64,000 bases of DNA. It comes from Sulfurisoma sp963709555 (GTDB lineage: Bacteria > Pseudomonadota > Gammaproteobacteria > Burkholderiales > Rhodocyclaceae). The notes under the pieces are model-generated. The model ran no database searches and had not been told where the DNA came from. It saw nothing but the letters and a program-made list of their open reading frames with translations. Shown piece after piece: positions 10,624 to 18,383 of the stretch. A program made the position numbers and the translations under genes. The stretch lies in contig CAVPWR010000008.1 in NCBI GenBank assembly GCA_963709555.1, positions 248,001 to 312,000 of the forward strand. The letters run 5' to 3'. Numbering within the stretch: the first letter of the stretch is position 1; every line of letters starts with the position of its first letter.

Positions 10624-11886
10624 TCAGAACAGGCGCATGCCTGGCGGCGCGGCTGCTTTCGTCGACGACCCGCCGCCGATAATGACCTGCGCCCCTTCGG
10701 CGAGTTCTTCGGAGAGCAGCTCGGTGGCGGTGCCGTCGGTGATGCCGAGCCGGACCTCGACCGCTTTGGGCTGGCCGTTGTTGCCCGGCACCCAGAGCTT
10801 GCCGCTGCGCCCCTTGCCCGGTTCGCCGGAGCCCTTGCCGGCTCGCTCCGTCTTGACATTACCCGACTTGGGTTCGTCGGAAGTCTGAGGCGGCTTGAAT
10901 CGCAGTGCGGCGTTGGACACCTTGAGAACCGCGTCCTTCTGAGCCGTGACGATGCGCACGTTGGCGGTCATGCCGGGCAGCAGGTTGAGCTGGGGATTGG
11001 CGGCAGAGACGATGACCGTGTAGGTGACGACGTTGGAGACGACCTGCGCCGCCTTGCGTACCTGCATCACCTCGCCTTCGAAATTGCGGCCCGGGAAGGC
11101 GTCTACGGTGAAGGTGGCCTTCTGGCCGAGACGCACGCGGCCGACGTCGGCCTCGTCGATCGAGGTCTCGACCTGCATGTCGGTGAGATTCTTGGCGATG
11201 ATGAACAGCTCGGGCGCCTGCAGGCTGGCGGCGACGGTCTGGCCGGTGTCGACACTGCGCTTGACGACGATGCCGTCGACGGGCGAGCGAATCGCCGTGC
11301 GATCGAGGTCGACCTTGGCCTGTGCCAACTGCGCTTCGCGCTGGCGCACCAGCGCCTCGCTGTTCTTGCCTTGGGCTTCAGCGACCTGAACCTGCGCCCT
11401 GGCGCCTTCGCGGGTGGTCTGCGCCTTGTCGCGCTCGGCAGGCGAGATGAAGTTCTTGTCGACCAGCAGCTTCTTGCGCTCGTAGTCGCGCTCTGCCTCC
11501 ATCAGGGTCACCTTGGCCTGCAGTTGCTGCGCGCGCTGGACATTGACGGCGGAGCGTGCGGCATCGACATCGGCCTCGGCCTGACGCACCTTCTGCTGGA
11601 ACGTTTCCGGATCGATGCGGGCGATCAACTGGCCTTCCTTCACCATCGAGTTGAAGTCGACCAGGATCTCCTTGAGTTGGCCGGAGACCTGCGAGCCGAC
11701 CTGCACCGAGACCACGGGGTTGAGCGTGCCGGTGGCGGAAACGGCGGCCGTCAGCGGGCCGCGCTCGACCTTGGCAAACTTCCAGGTGGGGGCATCGTTG
11801 GCCGGGCCGAGCCACTTCCAGATGCCGAAGCCTCCGCCGATCACAAGCAGGGCGGCGAGGCCGATGATGAGGGCGCGACGTTTCAT
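10624..11886 (-). CDS. MacA-like periplasmic adaptor (membrane fusion) protein
   Basis: A 420-residue protein. An N-terminal signal anchor (ALIIGLAALLVIGGGFGIW) is followed by the lipoyl-like half motif VSVQVGSQVSGQLKEI. A long coiled-coil hairpin (around residues 95-190: QKVRQAEADVDAARSAV, then ERDYERKKLLVDKN) returns to the second lipoyl half (TAIRSPVDGIVVKRSVDTG) and the beta-barrel domain. A low-complexity insert rich in Lys, Gly and Ser lies around residues 335-365. It should link the inner-membrane permease to an outer-membrane channel. It is the first gene of the operon, with its promoter presumably in the 11887-12024 gap. Confidence 0.88.
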   Translation of the reverse strand: MKRRALIIGLAALLVIGGGFGIWKWLGPANDAPTWKFAKVERGPLTAAVSATGTLNPVVSVQVGSQVSGQLKEILVDFNSMVKEGQLIARIDPETFQQKVRQAEADVDAARSAVNVQRAQQLQAKVTLMEAERDYERKKLLVDKNFISPAERDKAQTTREGARAQVQVAEAQGKNSEALVRQREAQLAQAKVDLDRTAIRSPVDGIVVKRSVDTGQTVAASLQAPELFIIAKNLTDMQVETSIDEADVGRVRLGQKATFTVDAFPGRNFEGEVMQVRKAAQVVSNVVTYTVIVSAANPQLNLLPGMTANVRIVTAQKDAVLKVSNAALRFKPPQTSDEPKSGNVKTERAGKGSGEPGKGRSGKLWVPGNNGQPKAVEVRLGITDGTATELLSEELAEGAQVIIGGGSSTKAAAPPGMRLF

Positions 11887-11961
11887 GCGGCCATTCTAGC
11901 GGATGGCCGGGGTTGGTCGGCGGTCAGGGTGTAACGGGATGTTGCCGCACCGCCGCCCCGC

Positions 11962-12009
11962 AAAAAGTTATGCGGAGCGGTATCCCTTGGGGCGGCGTTG
12001 GCGGCACGG
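11962..12009. repeat. Long-form REP-like element in the soxB-macA gap
   Basis: A GC-rich element beginning AAAAAGTTATGCGG and ending GGCGTTGGCGGCACGG. It shares its ends with the short AAAAGTCGGCGCTGGCGGCACGCC element found at seven other places in the window, but has a ~25-base insert containing GGTATCCCTTGGGG. A second copy of the same longer type lies in the VWA gene at 25137-25187. It fills much of the 138-base gap between soxB and the adaptor gene. Confidence 0.5.
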
Positions 12010-12024
12010 TGAGCGGAGGGCGGC

Positions 12025-13743
12025 TCAGGCGATTCCCGGGTTTTTCTCCATCCCGATCAGCTTCGGCTGGTTGAGCGTGCGCGGCGTGACGACCTTCTTG
12101 TCGCGCAGCCACTTGCCCACCACGTCCCAGATCGGCTCGCCGGTCGCGCCCTCGCCGACCGGGGCCCAGCCCGCGACCTTGTACTTCCTGGCGGCGTCGA
12201 GCGGTTTGCCGCCGAGGCGCATGTCGCTGATGCGGCTGCCAACTTTCGCATTCGGATTGCAGGCATAGGAAAGGCCGCCGACGCGGACCATGTCGCCGCC
12301 CTGCTGGTAGTAGGGATCGGGGTTGAACAGGTTGTCGCCGACATCCTCGAGGATCATTTTGATCTGCTCGCCGCTCATGTCGGTGAGCGTCGACTGCGGG
12401 TAGGTCATCGCGGTCTGGTCCATCAGGTGCTCGAAGGTGATGGTCTGTCCAGGAAGGATGGTCGTGCCCCAGCGGAAGCCGGGCGAGAAACCGATTTCGG
12501 CGCCGCGCACGTCCATCATGGCGTCGAGGATCAGCTGGTCCCAGGAACCGTTGAAATTGCCGCGGCGGTAGAGCAGGCCCTCGGAGACGGCGAGCTTTTC
12601 CTCCAGCTTGGCCTTGTAGGGGGCGCGTACCTTGTCGATATGCGCCGCCATCCCGGCGTCGGCCGGCAGCAGGTTGGCGAACACCGGCAGCAGGCGGTAC
12701 TTGAAGCCCGACACCTTGCCATTCTTGACGTCGAAATCGAGCACGCCGAGGAACTTGCCGTTGGAGCCGGCGTTGGTCACCAGCGTAACGCCCTTGGCGT
12801 TCTTCACCTGCACCGGCTGCGGCACGCCGTCGTGGGTGTGGCCGCCCATGATGGCGTCGATGCCGGTGACGCGGCCGGCCATCTTGAGGTCGACGTCCAT
12901 GCCGTTGTGCGAGAGCACGACGACGACCTGGGCGCCCTTGCCGCGGGCCTCATCGACCACCTTCTGCATGCTTTCGTCCTGGATGCCGAAGGTCCAGTCC
13001 GGCACCATCCAGCGCGGGTTGGCGATGGGCGTGTAGGGGAAGGCCTGGCCGATCACCGCGACCTTGACGCCGTTCATTTCGCGCAGGGAGTAGGGCGAGA
13101 AGACCTGGTCGCCGAAGTCGGTGGTCTTGATGTTCTGGGCGAGGAATTCGATCTTGCCCTTGAAGTCTTTTTCGACGATTTCCTTGACGCGCTCGTGGCC
13201 GAGGGTGAATTCCCAGTGGCCGGCCATCAGGTCGACGCCGAGCAGCTTGCAGGCATCGACCATGTCCTGGCCCTTGGTCCACAGCGCAGTGGCCGAGCCC
13301 TGCCAGGTGTCGCCGCCGTCGAGCAGCAGCGCGCCGGGGCGGCTGGCGCGGATCTGCTTGACCAGCGTCGCGAGATGGGCGAAGCCGCCGACCTTGCCGT
13401 AGGTCTTGGCCGCCTGATCGAAATCGAGATAGGTGAAGGCATGGGCTTCGGAACTGCCGGGCTTGATGTTGTAGGCCTTGAGCAGGTGTTCGCCGACGAG
13501 GTGCGGCACCTTGCCGACGCTGCCGCCGAAGCCGAGATTGACATTGGGCTCGCGGAAATAGATGGGCAGCAGCTGGGCATGGCAGTCGGTGAAGTGCATC
13601 AGATGCACGTTGCCGAAGCGCGGCAACTCGTAGAACTTGTCGGCGCCCTGGGCAGCCAGAAGATCGCGCGAGTTGAGGGCGAAGCCGGCAGCCGAGGCGG
13701 CGGCGAGAATCTGCAGAAATTCGCGGCGGTTCATGGAAGACAT
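12025..13743 (-). CDS. soxB: Thiosulfohydrolase SoxB
   Basis: A 572-residue periplasmic di-manganese enzyme of the 5'-nucleotidase/UshA fold. It hydrolyses the sulfone sulfur from SoxY-bound intermediates as sulfate. The Tat signal NRREFLQILAAASAAGF fits export of a folded metalloenzyme. Metal-site motifs are visible: HFTDCHAQL, DGGDTWQGS, SHNGMDVD and GGHTHDG. I chose ATG 13743 because AGGAG lies about 7 bases upstream. It is the last gene of the sox group, separated from soxX by a hairpin followed by seven T residues on the coding strand, so its expression probably depends partly on read-through. Length and motifs are normal for the family. Confidence 0.96.
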   Translation of the reverse strand: MSSMNRREFLQILAAASAAGFALNSRDLLAAQGADKFYELPRFGNVHLMHFTDCHAQLLPIYFREPNVNLGFGGSVGKVPHLVGEHLLKAYNIKPGSSEAHAFTYLDFDQAAKTYGKVGGFAHLATLVKQIRASRPGALLLDGGDTWQGSATALWTKGQDMVDACKLLGVDLMAGHWEFTLGHERVKEIVEKDFKGKIEFLAQNIKTTDFGDQVFSPYSLREMNGVKVAVIGQAFPYTPIANPRWMVPDWTFGIQDESMQKVVDEARGKGAQVVVVLSHNGMDVDLKMAGRVTGIDAIMGGHTHDGVPQPVQVKNAKGVTLVTNAGSNGKFLGVLDFDVKNGKVSGFKYRLLPVFANLLPADAGMAAHIDKVRAPYKAKLEEKLAVSEGLLYRRGNFNGSWDQLILDAMMDVRGAEIGFSPGFRWGTTILPGQTITFEHLMDQTAMTYPQSTLTDMSGEQIKMILEDVGDNLFNPDPYYQQGGDMVRVGGLSYACNPNAKVGSRISDMRLGGKPLDAARKYKVAGWAPVGEGATGEPIWDVVGKWLRDKKVVTPRTLNQPKLIGMEKNPGIA

Positions 13744-13770
13744 GGAACGGACTCCTTCGGCAAAACGGGT

Positions 13771-13799
13771 CAAAAAAAGCCTGGCCGCGGCCAGGCTTC
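13771..13799 (-). terminator. Intrinsic terminator-like hairpin between soxX and soxB
   Basis: Read on the minus strand, the sequence is AGCCTGGCCGCGGCCAGGCT followed by TTTTTT. This is an almost perfect GC-rich stem plus T-run lying after the soxX stop (13815) and before the soxB Shine-Dalgarno. It would end most transcripts coming from soxYZAX and lower soxB output relative to the carrier and cytochrome proteins. It could alternatively protect the 3' end of a processed soxYZAX mRNA. Confidence 0.8.
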
Positions 13800-13814
13800 T
13801 CGTGAAGCGACGAA

Positions 13815-14427
13815 TTACTTATTGACCGGCGACTCGGGATCGAGCAGCAGCGCGACCAGGTGCTTGATCTGCGCTTCCTTGAGCGCGCCGATGTGGCCGA
13901 AGCGCGGCATCTCGGAGCACAGGTTGTAAGCCTTGGCGTTGTAGATCTTGCTATAGACGTACTTCTGCATGTCGGCCGTGTTGCCGCGCAGCTTGCCGAA
14001 ATGGAAGAGGCTGGGGCCGACGGTACCGTAGGAGGTTTCCTTCGGCGCGATCTGGTGGCAGTTGTAGCAGTTGCCACCGACCGGGAGGCCCGGTTCGTCG
14101 GACCAGGTGAAGCCGCGGCCGGACTGGGCGATCTTCTCGCCTTCCTTCCAGTCGCCCATCAGCTTGCCGTCGGCAGGATACTTGACGCCAGCCATCTGGT
14201 CGGCCTCGATGCGCTTGCCGATGGCTTCCGGCGGCTTGTTGCCGGTGCGGTTGCAGATGGTCTGCAGGCCATCCTCGGCAACGCGGTCGGCGCTGGCCTG
14301 GCCCTTGGTGACGAAGTCCTGCTTCATCATCTGCAGCGCCTTGGCGCGGTGGTCGCCGTCGGCGAAGGCGGGCGCGGCGACGAGGGCCGCGGCGGCGAGC
14401 AGGGAAATGCGTGCGGTGATTGTTCAT
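13815..14427 (-). CDS. soxX: Sulfur-oxidising cytochrome SoxX (frameshift in the signal peptide)
   Basis: The mature part has one c-type heme motif CYNCH and the SoxX methionine-ligand region EMPRFGHIG. It forms the SoxAX heterodimer that attaches thiosulfate to SoxY. The signal peptide ISLLAAAALVAAPAFADGDH is in the mature frame but has no start codon there. The only ATG with a good upstream purine run (GGGAGAGAGAAC, ATG at 14427) is in another frame and reads MNNHRTHFP. Removing one A in the AACAAT run near 14420 gives a normal MNITARISLLAAA start, so a one-base insertion (error or mutation) is likely. The repaired protein is ~203 residues. It sits 17 bases after soxA. Confidence 0.88.
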
Positions 14428-14443
14428 GTTCTCTCTCCCTCGA

Positions 14444-15337
14444 TCAGCGCTTGATGCCGGGACCGGTGTAGGTCGTGCCGTTGGCGTTGGCGGTCATGTA
14501 GGTCAGCAGGGCGGTGACGGTGTCCGAAGCGTATTTCGGCTCGGGGAAGCGCTGCTGGCGGAAGCAATCGTTCATGCGCCATTGCGATGTCAGCATCACG
14601 TTGCCGGTCATGCGGTAGCCGGGCCAGCCGAGCACGGCGGTCGCGGCACCCTTCTGGGTGGAGATGTTGGGCAGCTGCTGCATGCGGATACGCTTGCCGT
14701 CGGCACCGTGGCAGGTATTGCAGGAGAAGTCGTAGGGGCCGGCGCGGTACGCCACGGTTTCCTTGCCGATCTCATAGACGTCCTTGACATGCGGGTCCTT
14801 GAGCGGCACGGCGAACTTCATGTCCTTGGAGTTCGCGGCGACATAGGTGACGAGCGAGGTCTGGTCGGGCGTGTAGGTGCCGGAACCGAAGGGCTTGGCG
14901 TGGAGGTCGGCTTCCTTGAAGCCCTGCTTCTCGACCATGCACCAGACGATGCGGCGCTCGGCATCCATCACCTTGCCGGCATCGGCGAAGTAGCGCGGCG
15001 TCTGCACGTAGGCGCCCTTGACCACGCCGACGCCAAGGCCGAGATCGCAGCTCTCGGCGAGCGCGACGTTCTTCGGTCCGCGCTTGGCCTTCCACATTTC
15101 CTCGCCCTGGGCCTCGAACAGCTCGGCCGGGTTGCCCTCTTCGATCATCTTGGCCCGGAATTTCTCGAACTCGAGCGTGGCGGCGTCTTTTTCCTCAACT
15201 GGCGCGGCAGCCGGCTTGGCGGCTTTCTTGGCGGCCGCGGGTGCCGGTTTTGCAGCTGGCGCTTGCGCCAGCACCGGCGCTGAGGCCGCGATCAGCGCAA
15301 TGACTGCAACTGCAGACAGGGCGAGTGCCTGTTTCAT
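14444..15337 (-). CDS. soxA: Sulfur-oxidising cytochrome SoxA
   Basis: A 297-residue protein with a Sec signal peptide (ALALSAVAVIALIAASAPVLA) and an Ala/Pro/Lys-rich linker before the conserved domain at about residue 50. Only one c-heme site is present (CNTCH, around residue 205). The first-heme position has lost CxxCH, leaving two lone cysteines (ESCDLG and VWCMVEK), which marks the mono-heme SoxA type where these form a disulfide. The active-site cysteine that ligates heme and carries persulfide fits NDCFRQQRFPEP. With SoxX it conjugates thiosulfate to SoxYZ in the periplasm. It lies between soxZ and soxX on the minus strand. Confidence 0.94.
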   Translation of the reverse strand: MKQALALSAVAVIALIAASAPVLAQAPAAKPAPAAAKKAAKPAAAPVEEKDAATLEFEKFRAKMIEEGNPAELFEAQGEEMWKAKRGPKNVALAESCDLGLGVGVVKGAYVQTPRYFADAGKVMDAERRIVWCMVEKQGFKEADLHAKPFGSGTYTPDQTSLVTYVAANSKDMKFAVPLKDPHVKDVYEIGKETVAYRAGPYDFSCNTCHGADGKRIRMQQLPNISTQKGAATAVLGWPGYRMTGNVMLTSQWRMNDCFRQQRFPEPKYASDTVTALLTYMTANANGTTYTGPGIKR

Positions 15338-15404
15338 GATGTCCCCTCCATTAGGATTCCTGGAACGGGCGGCCGCAGCCGCCCGCCGGTGCTGCTTATT
15401 GTTT

Positions 15405-15719
15405 TTAGGCGATGGCGGCTTCGTCGGTACGCGAATCGCCCTTGTTGTCCTGCCACTTGACCACGACCTTGTCGCCGGCCTTGGCGCCCTTGACCTTGAA
15501 GCCGAAGACCGGGTTGGTCGAGATCGCGGTACCGGTTTCGGCCTGCACGACCACCTTGCCGCCGACTTCGACGCTGAACTGCTGGATGAAGAGCGCCGGG
15601 AAGGGCTGGTTGGTCTTCGGATCCTTGCGCTGGCCGGTTTCCATCGGGTGGCTCATCAGGATCTTGATGTCTGCAAAATCGCCCTTCATCTGGGCGCGAA
15701 CTTTCATTGGGCTTCCCAT
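15405..15719 (-). CDS. soxZ: Sulfur carrier subunit SoxZ
   Basis: A 104-residue protein with an immunoglobulin-like beta-sandwich sequence: ILMSHPMETGQRKD near the start, FIQQFSVEVGGK in the middle, and DKVVVKWQDNKGDSRTDE near the end. All are typical of SoxZ, the partner that presents the SoxY C-terminal arm to SoxAX and SoxB. No signal peptide is present; it is expected to be co-exported with SoxY through Tat. The ATG at 15719 is chosen because an upstream AGAGGA lies at usual distance and the longer ORF adds only soxY antisense-frame residues. It follows soxY by ~35 bases. Confidence 0.94.
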   Translation of the reverse strand: MGSPMKVRAQMKGDFADIKILMSHPMETGQRKDPKTNQPFPALFIQQFSVEVGGKVVVQAETGTAISTNPVFGFKVKGAKAGDKVVVKWQDNKGDSRTDEAAIA

Positions 15720-15753
15720 AATCTTTTTTCCTCTGCTATCCGTTAGATGTCGA

Positions 15754-16227
15754 TCAGCCGCCGCAACCGCCGGCAGTGACCTTGACTTCCTTGCTGGCCG
15801 TGTAGAACTTGCCGTCGGCGGTCTTGGCCACGGCACGGACGATGGAGGTCTGGCCCATCTTGATGCGCAGCGAAGCGTCGGCCATGGCGCCGTTGGCGAA
15901 ATTGAACGCCGCCGTCAGCGGGGAGGGGTTCTTGTCCACGAACACAGCGATCGAGATCGTGTTGGGGATGCCGCTGCTGATGTCGATCGGCACGACCGCA
16001 CCGTTCTCGGCAATATCCGGGGCCGTCAGCTTGAGATCCTTGCTCTCGGCCGTGGTGGCGGCACCGACGGCCTTCATCGCGGCCGGGGTGTCCTTGGCTT
16101 CGAAAGCGGCCTTGTTCCATTCGGCCGCCAGCACTTGGGTCGGCTTGAGCAGGCCGGCCGCGAGCGCAGTGGCCAGGACGCCACTGGCGCTGGCGCCCTT
16201 GAGCACGGTTCTACGCAAAGTATCCAT
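15754..16227 (-). CDS. soxY: Thiosulfate carrier protein SoxY
   Basis: A 157-residue protein with the Tat signal LRRTVLKGASASGVL, an Ig-like beta-sandwich (VPIDISSGIPNTISIAVFV, RIKMGQTSIVRAVAK) and the carrier arm GGCGG at the extreme C-terminus. The Cys in that arm holds the sulfur intermediates throughout the Sox cycle. A strong Shine-Dalgarno (AGGAGG) lies 5 bases before ATG 16227, marking it as the first and best-translated gene of the sox transcription unit. The upstream 105 bases to moaC hold the probable promoter. Confidence 0.96.
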   Translation of the reverse strand: MDTLRRTVLKGASASGVLATALAAGLLKPTQVLAAEWNKAAFEAKDTPAAMKAVGAATTAESKDLKLTAPDIAENGAVVPIDISSGIPNTISIAVFVDKNPSPLTAAFNFANGAMADASLRIKMGQTSIVRAVAKTADGKFYTASKEVKVTAGGCGG

Positions 16228-16332
16228 GGTTCCTCCTGGGTTGAGAATTGGTTTACAGATGAAAGGATTGTGACTTAAGACGCAACAACGGTGAGGATTA
16301 TTCCCTACAAACCAAAAAAATCTTACGACCGG
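16228..16332 (-). promoter_or_regulatory. Probable sox promoter region
   Basis: This is the only non-coding gap upstream of soxY on its strand. Reading the minus strand it has an ACCGGT palindrome, a T-run after the moaC stop that may end moaC transcripts, then an A/T-rich stretch (ATCTGTAAACCAATTCTC) before the AGGAGG ribosome site. I could not assign reliable -35/-10 boxes. Confidence 0.4.
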
Positions 16333-16827
16333 TCAAAAGTCGGCGCTGGCGGCACGCCAATGGCCGGACTTGCCGCCCAATTTTTCCAGCAGGCGGATCT
16401 CGCCCATGACCATGCCGCGGTCGACCGCCTTGCACATGTCGTAGATGGTGAGCAGCGCGACGGAGACTGCCGTCAGTGCTTCCATCTCGACGCCGGTGCG
16501 GCCGACGGTCTGGGCGGTGACCTCGCAGGTCACGCTGCTGGCGGCATCGTCGAGGGAAAACTCGGCGGCGACCCGCGTCAGGGGCAGGGGGTGGCAGAGC
16601 GGGATCAACTCGGCGGCGCGCTTGGCGGCCTGGATCGCCGCGATGCGGGCAATGCCGAGGACGTCGCCCTTTTTGGCATCGCCGGCTTTTATCAGCGCCA
16701 GCGTGGACGGCTGCATGCGGATGGTGCCGGCGGCGATGGCAACGCGCTCGGTCTCGGCCTTGGCGCCGACATCCACCATGTGCGCCTGGCCGGCGCCGTC
16801 GAAATGGGTCAAGCCCTGGTGTGACAT
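16333..16827 (-). CDS. moaC: Cyclic pyranopterin monophosphate synthase MoaC
   Basis: A 164-residue enzyme of molybdenum cofactor synthesis that converts the MoaA product to cyclic pyranopterin monophosphate. Diagnostic motifs are present: AAKRAAELIPLCHPLPLT, the GRTGVEMEALTAVSVALLT core and TIYDMCKAVDRGM, with the conserved His and Lys. The last residues RAASADF and the stop are encoded by a copy of the short REP-like repeat (16335-16359), so the natural C-terminus appears to have been set by that element. It serves the molybdoenzyme SoeA encoded elsewhere in the window, though it is a general housekeeping gene. It is divergent from the M48 protease gene. Confidence 0.95.
   Translation of the reverse strand: MSHQGLTHFDGAGQAHMVDVGAKAETERVAIAAGTIRMQPSTLALIKAGDAKKGDVLGIARIAAIQAAKRAAELIPLCHPLPLTRVAAEFSLDDAASSVTCEVTAQTVGRTGVEMEALTAVSVALLTIYDMCKAVDRGMVMGEIRLLEKLGGKSGHWRAASADF
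16335..16359. repeat. Short REP-like repeat, copy overlapping the moaC 3' end
   Basis: AAAAGTCGGCGCTGGCGGCA continuing CGCCA. The same ~24-base element recurs at 26571, 33785, 43850, 47097, 55819 and 60462 in both orientations. Confidence 0.8.
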
Positions 16828-16892
16828 AGTTTTACAAATCCTTGCATCGCCTGACCGGCGAACTCCCGATCCGAAACGTTATCATAGCCGTC

Positions 16893-18335
16893 ATGCGCTC
16901 CCCGTGGTTTCTTCCGCCGCTCGCCGCGGTGTTGCTGTGCCTGGCACCGGCCGTGGTGGCCGAGGGCCTGCCCGACCTCGGCGAAGTGGCCCAAGCCGAT
17001 CTTTCGCCGCTGGCCGAGAAACAGATCGGCAGTTCCATCTTTCGCGAGATTCGCTTGCGGGAAGCCACGTACCTGGACGATGCCGAGGTTTCCGGCTACC
17101 TCAATCGCCTCGGCATGCGCCTGGTGGCGCAAAGCGGCGAAGCGAGGCAGGACTTCGAGTTCTTCGTGCTGCGTGACCCTACGCTCAATGCCTTCGCCAT
17201 GCCTGGCGGCTATATCGGCGTGCATACCGGGCTGATCACGGCGGCGCAATCGGAGTCCGAGCTCGCCTCGGTGATCGCCCACGAAATTTCCCACGTCACC
17301 CAGCGCCACCTGGCGCGGATGATGGGCAAGCAGAATCAGGCGCAGATGCTGTCGATGCTGGCAATGGCGGTGGCGGTGCTGGCGGCGCGCAGCAACTCGG
17401 AACTCGCCACGGGTGCGCTGATGGCGGGGCAGGCCGTGGGCCTGCAAAGCCAGCTCAACTATTCCCGCGACTTCGAGCGCGAGGCCGACCGCCTAGGCAT
17501 CAATCTGCTGGAAAAGTCGGGCTACGATATCCGCGACATGGGCACTTTCTTCGAACGGCTGCAGAACTATGGCCGGCTCTACGAAAACAACGCACCGGGC
17601 TATCTGCGCACCCACCCGCTGACCACCGAGCGCATTGCCGACATGGGCAACCGCATTTCCCAACGGCCCTACCGCCAGGTGCCGGACTCACTCGACTTCC
17701 TTCTGGTGCGAGCCAAGCTCAAGGCGCAGGACGGCGATGCGCGCGAAGCGGTGACTCACTTTGCCAGCCTGGTCAAGGAACGCAAGTTCGTCTCCGAGCC
17801 GGCGGCACATTACGGCTACGCCGTCGCGCTGACCCGGGCCAGGGACTGGGCCGGAGCCGAGCGCGAACTGGCGCAGGCACGCCGCCTCAAGGCGGCCGCA
17901 CCGATGCTCGAGACCCTCGGTGCCGAGTTGCGCCAGCAGCAGAATGACCCGGAAGGGGCACTGCGCCTGCTGCGCGCCGCCAGCCAGCGTTATCCGCAGG
18001 AACGGGCGGTTGCCTATGCCCTGGTCGAAACCCTGCTGGCCGCCGGGTACCTCGAAGAAGCGGTGCAGTCCGCCAGCACCGATCTGCAACTCCATCCGGC
18101 GGACGGCCGCATGCATGGCCTGCAGGCAAAGGGCTACGCCCTGCTCGGCAAGGTGGCTCGCCAGCACCGTGCCCAGGCCGAGGTCTATGTCGCCAACGGA
18201 CTGCTCTTGGCGGCCATCGAACAGCTGCAATTCGCGCAACAGGCGCGGGACGGAGACTTCTACGACCAGGCGCAGATCGATGCGCGCCTGCGCGAACTCA
18301 AGCGCCAGCAGGCCGAGGAAATGCGCCGCCGCTAG
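16893..18335 (+). CDS. BepA-like periplasmic M48 metalloprotease with TPR repeats
   Basis: About 480 residues from the ATG at 16893, which begins a clear signal peptide (MRSPWFLPPLAAVLLCLAP). The M48 zinc site is HEISH (around residue 130), with the third ligand Glu in FEREADRLG and the GGYIGVHTGLI active-site edge strand. The C-terminal half (after residue ~270) is made of helical repeats of TPR type (AVTHFASLVKERKF, AERELAQARRLK). This architecture matches BepA/YfgC, which assists or degrades outer-membrane proteins such as LptD. Start codons further upstream would place the signal peptide internally, so they are less likely. Divergent from moaC. Confidence 0.85.
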   Translation: MRSPWFLPPLAAVLLCLAPAVVAEGLPDLGEVAQADLSPLAEKQIGSSIFREIRLREATYLDDAEVSGYLNRLGMRLVAQSGEARQDFEFFVLRDPTLNAFAMPGGYIGVHTGLITAAQSESELASVIAHEISHVTQRHLARMMGKQNQAQMLSMLAMAVAVLAARSNSELATGALMAGQAVGLQSQLNYSRDFEREADRLGINLLEKSGYDIRDMGTFFERLQNYGRLYENNAPGYLRTHPLTTERIADMGNRISQRPYRQVPDSLDFLLVRAKLKAQDGDAREAVTHFASLVKERKFVSEPAAHYGYAVALTRARDWAGAERELAQARRLKAAAPMLETLGAELRQQQNDPEGALRLLRAASQRYPQERAVAYALVETLLAAGYLEEAVQSASTDLQLHPADGRMHGLQAKGYALLGKVARQHRAQAEVYVANGLLLAAIEQLQFAQQARDGDFYDQAQIDARLRELKRQQAEEMRRR

Positions 18336-18349
18336 GTTCGTGCTGTGCC

Positions 18350-18375
18350 GGCTGCGGCAGGGATGCCGCAGCCGA
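18350..18375. terminator. Hairpin between convergent bepA-like gene and sat
   Basis: CGGCTGCGGCA, four-base loop GGGA, TGCCGCAGCCG: a perfect 11-bp stem sited between the two convergent stop codons. There is no T-run on either side, so it may act as a factor-dependent or processing-type terminator. Confidence 0.6.
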
Positions 18376-18383
18376 TATGCACA

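Noticed and set aside
12427..13929. 500-codon plus-strand ORF across soxB
   Set aside because: Antisense shadow; soxB is fully supported on the minus strand.
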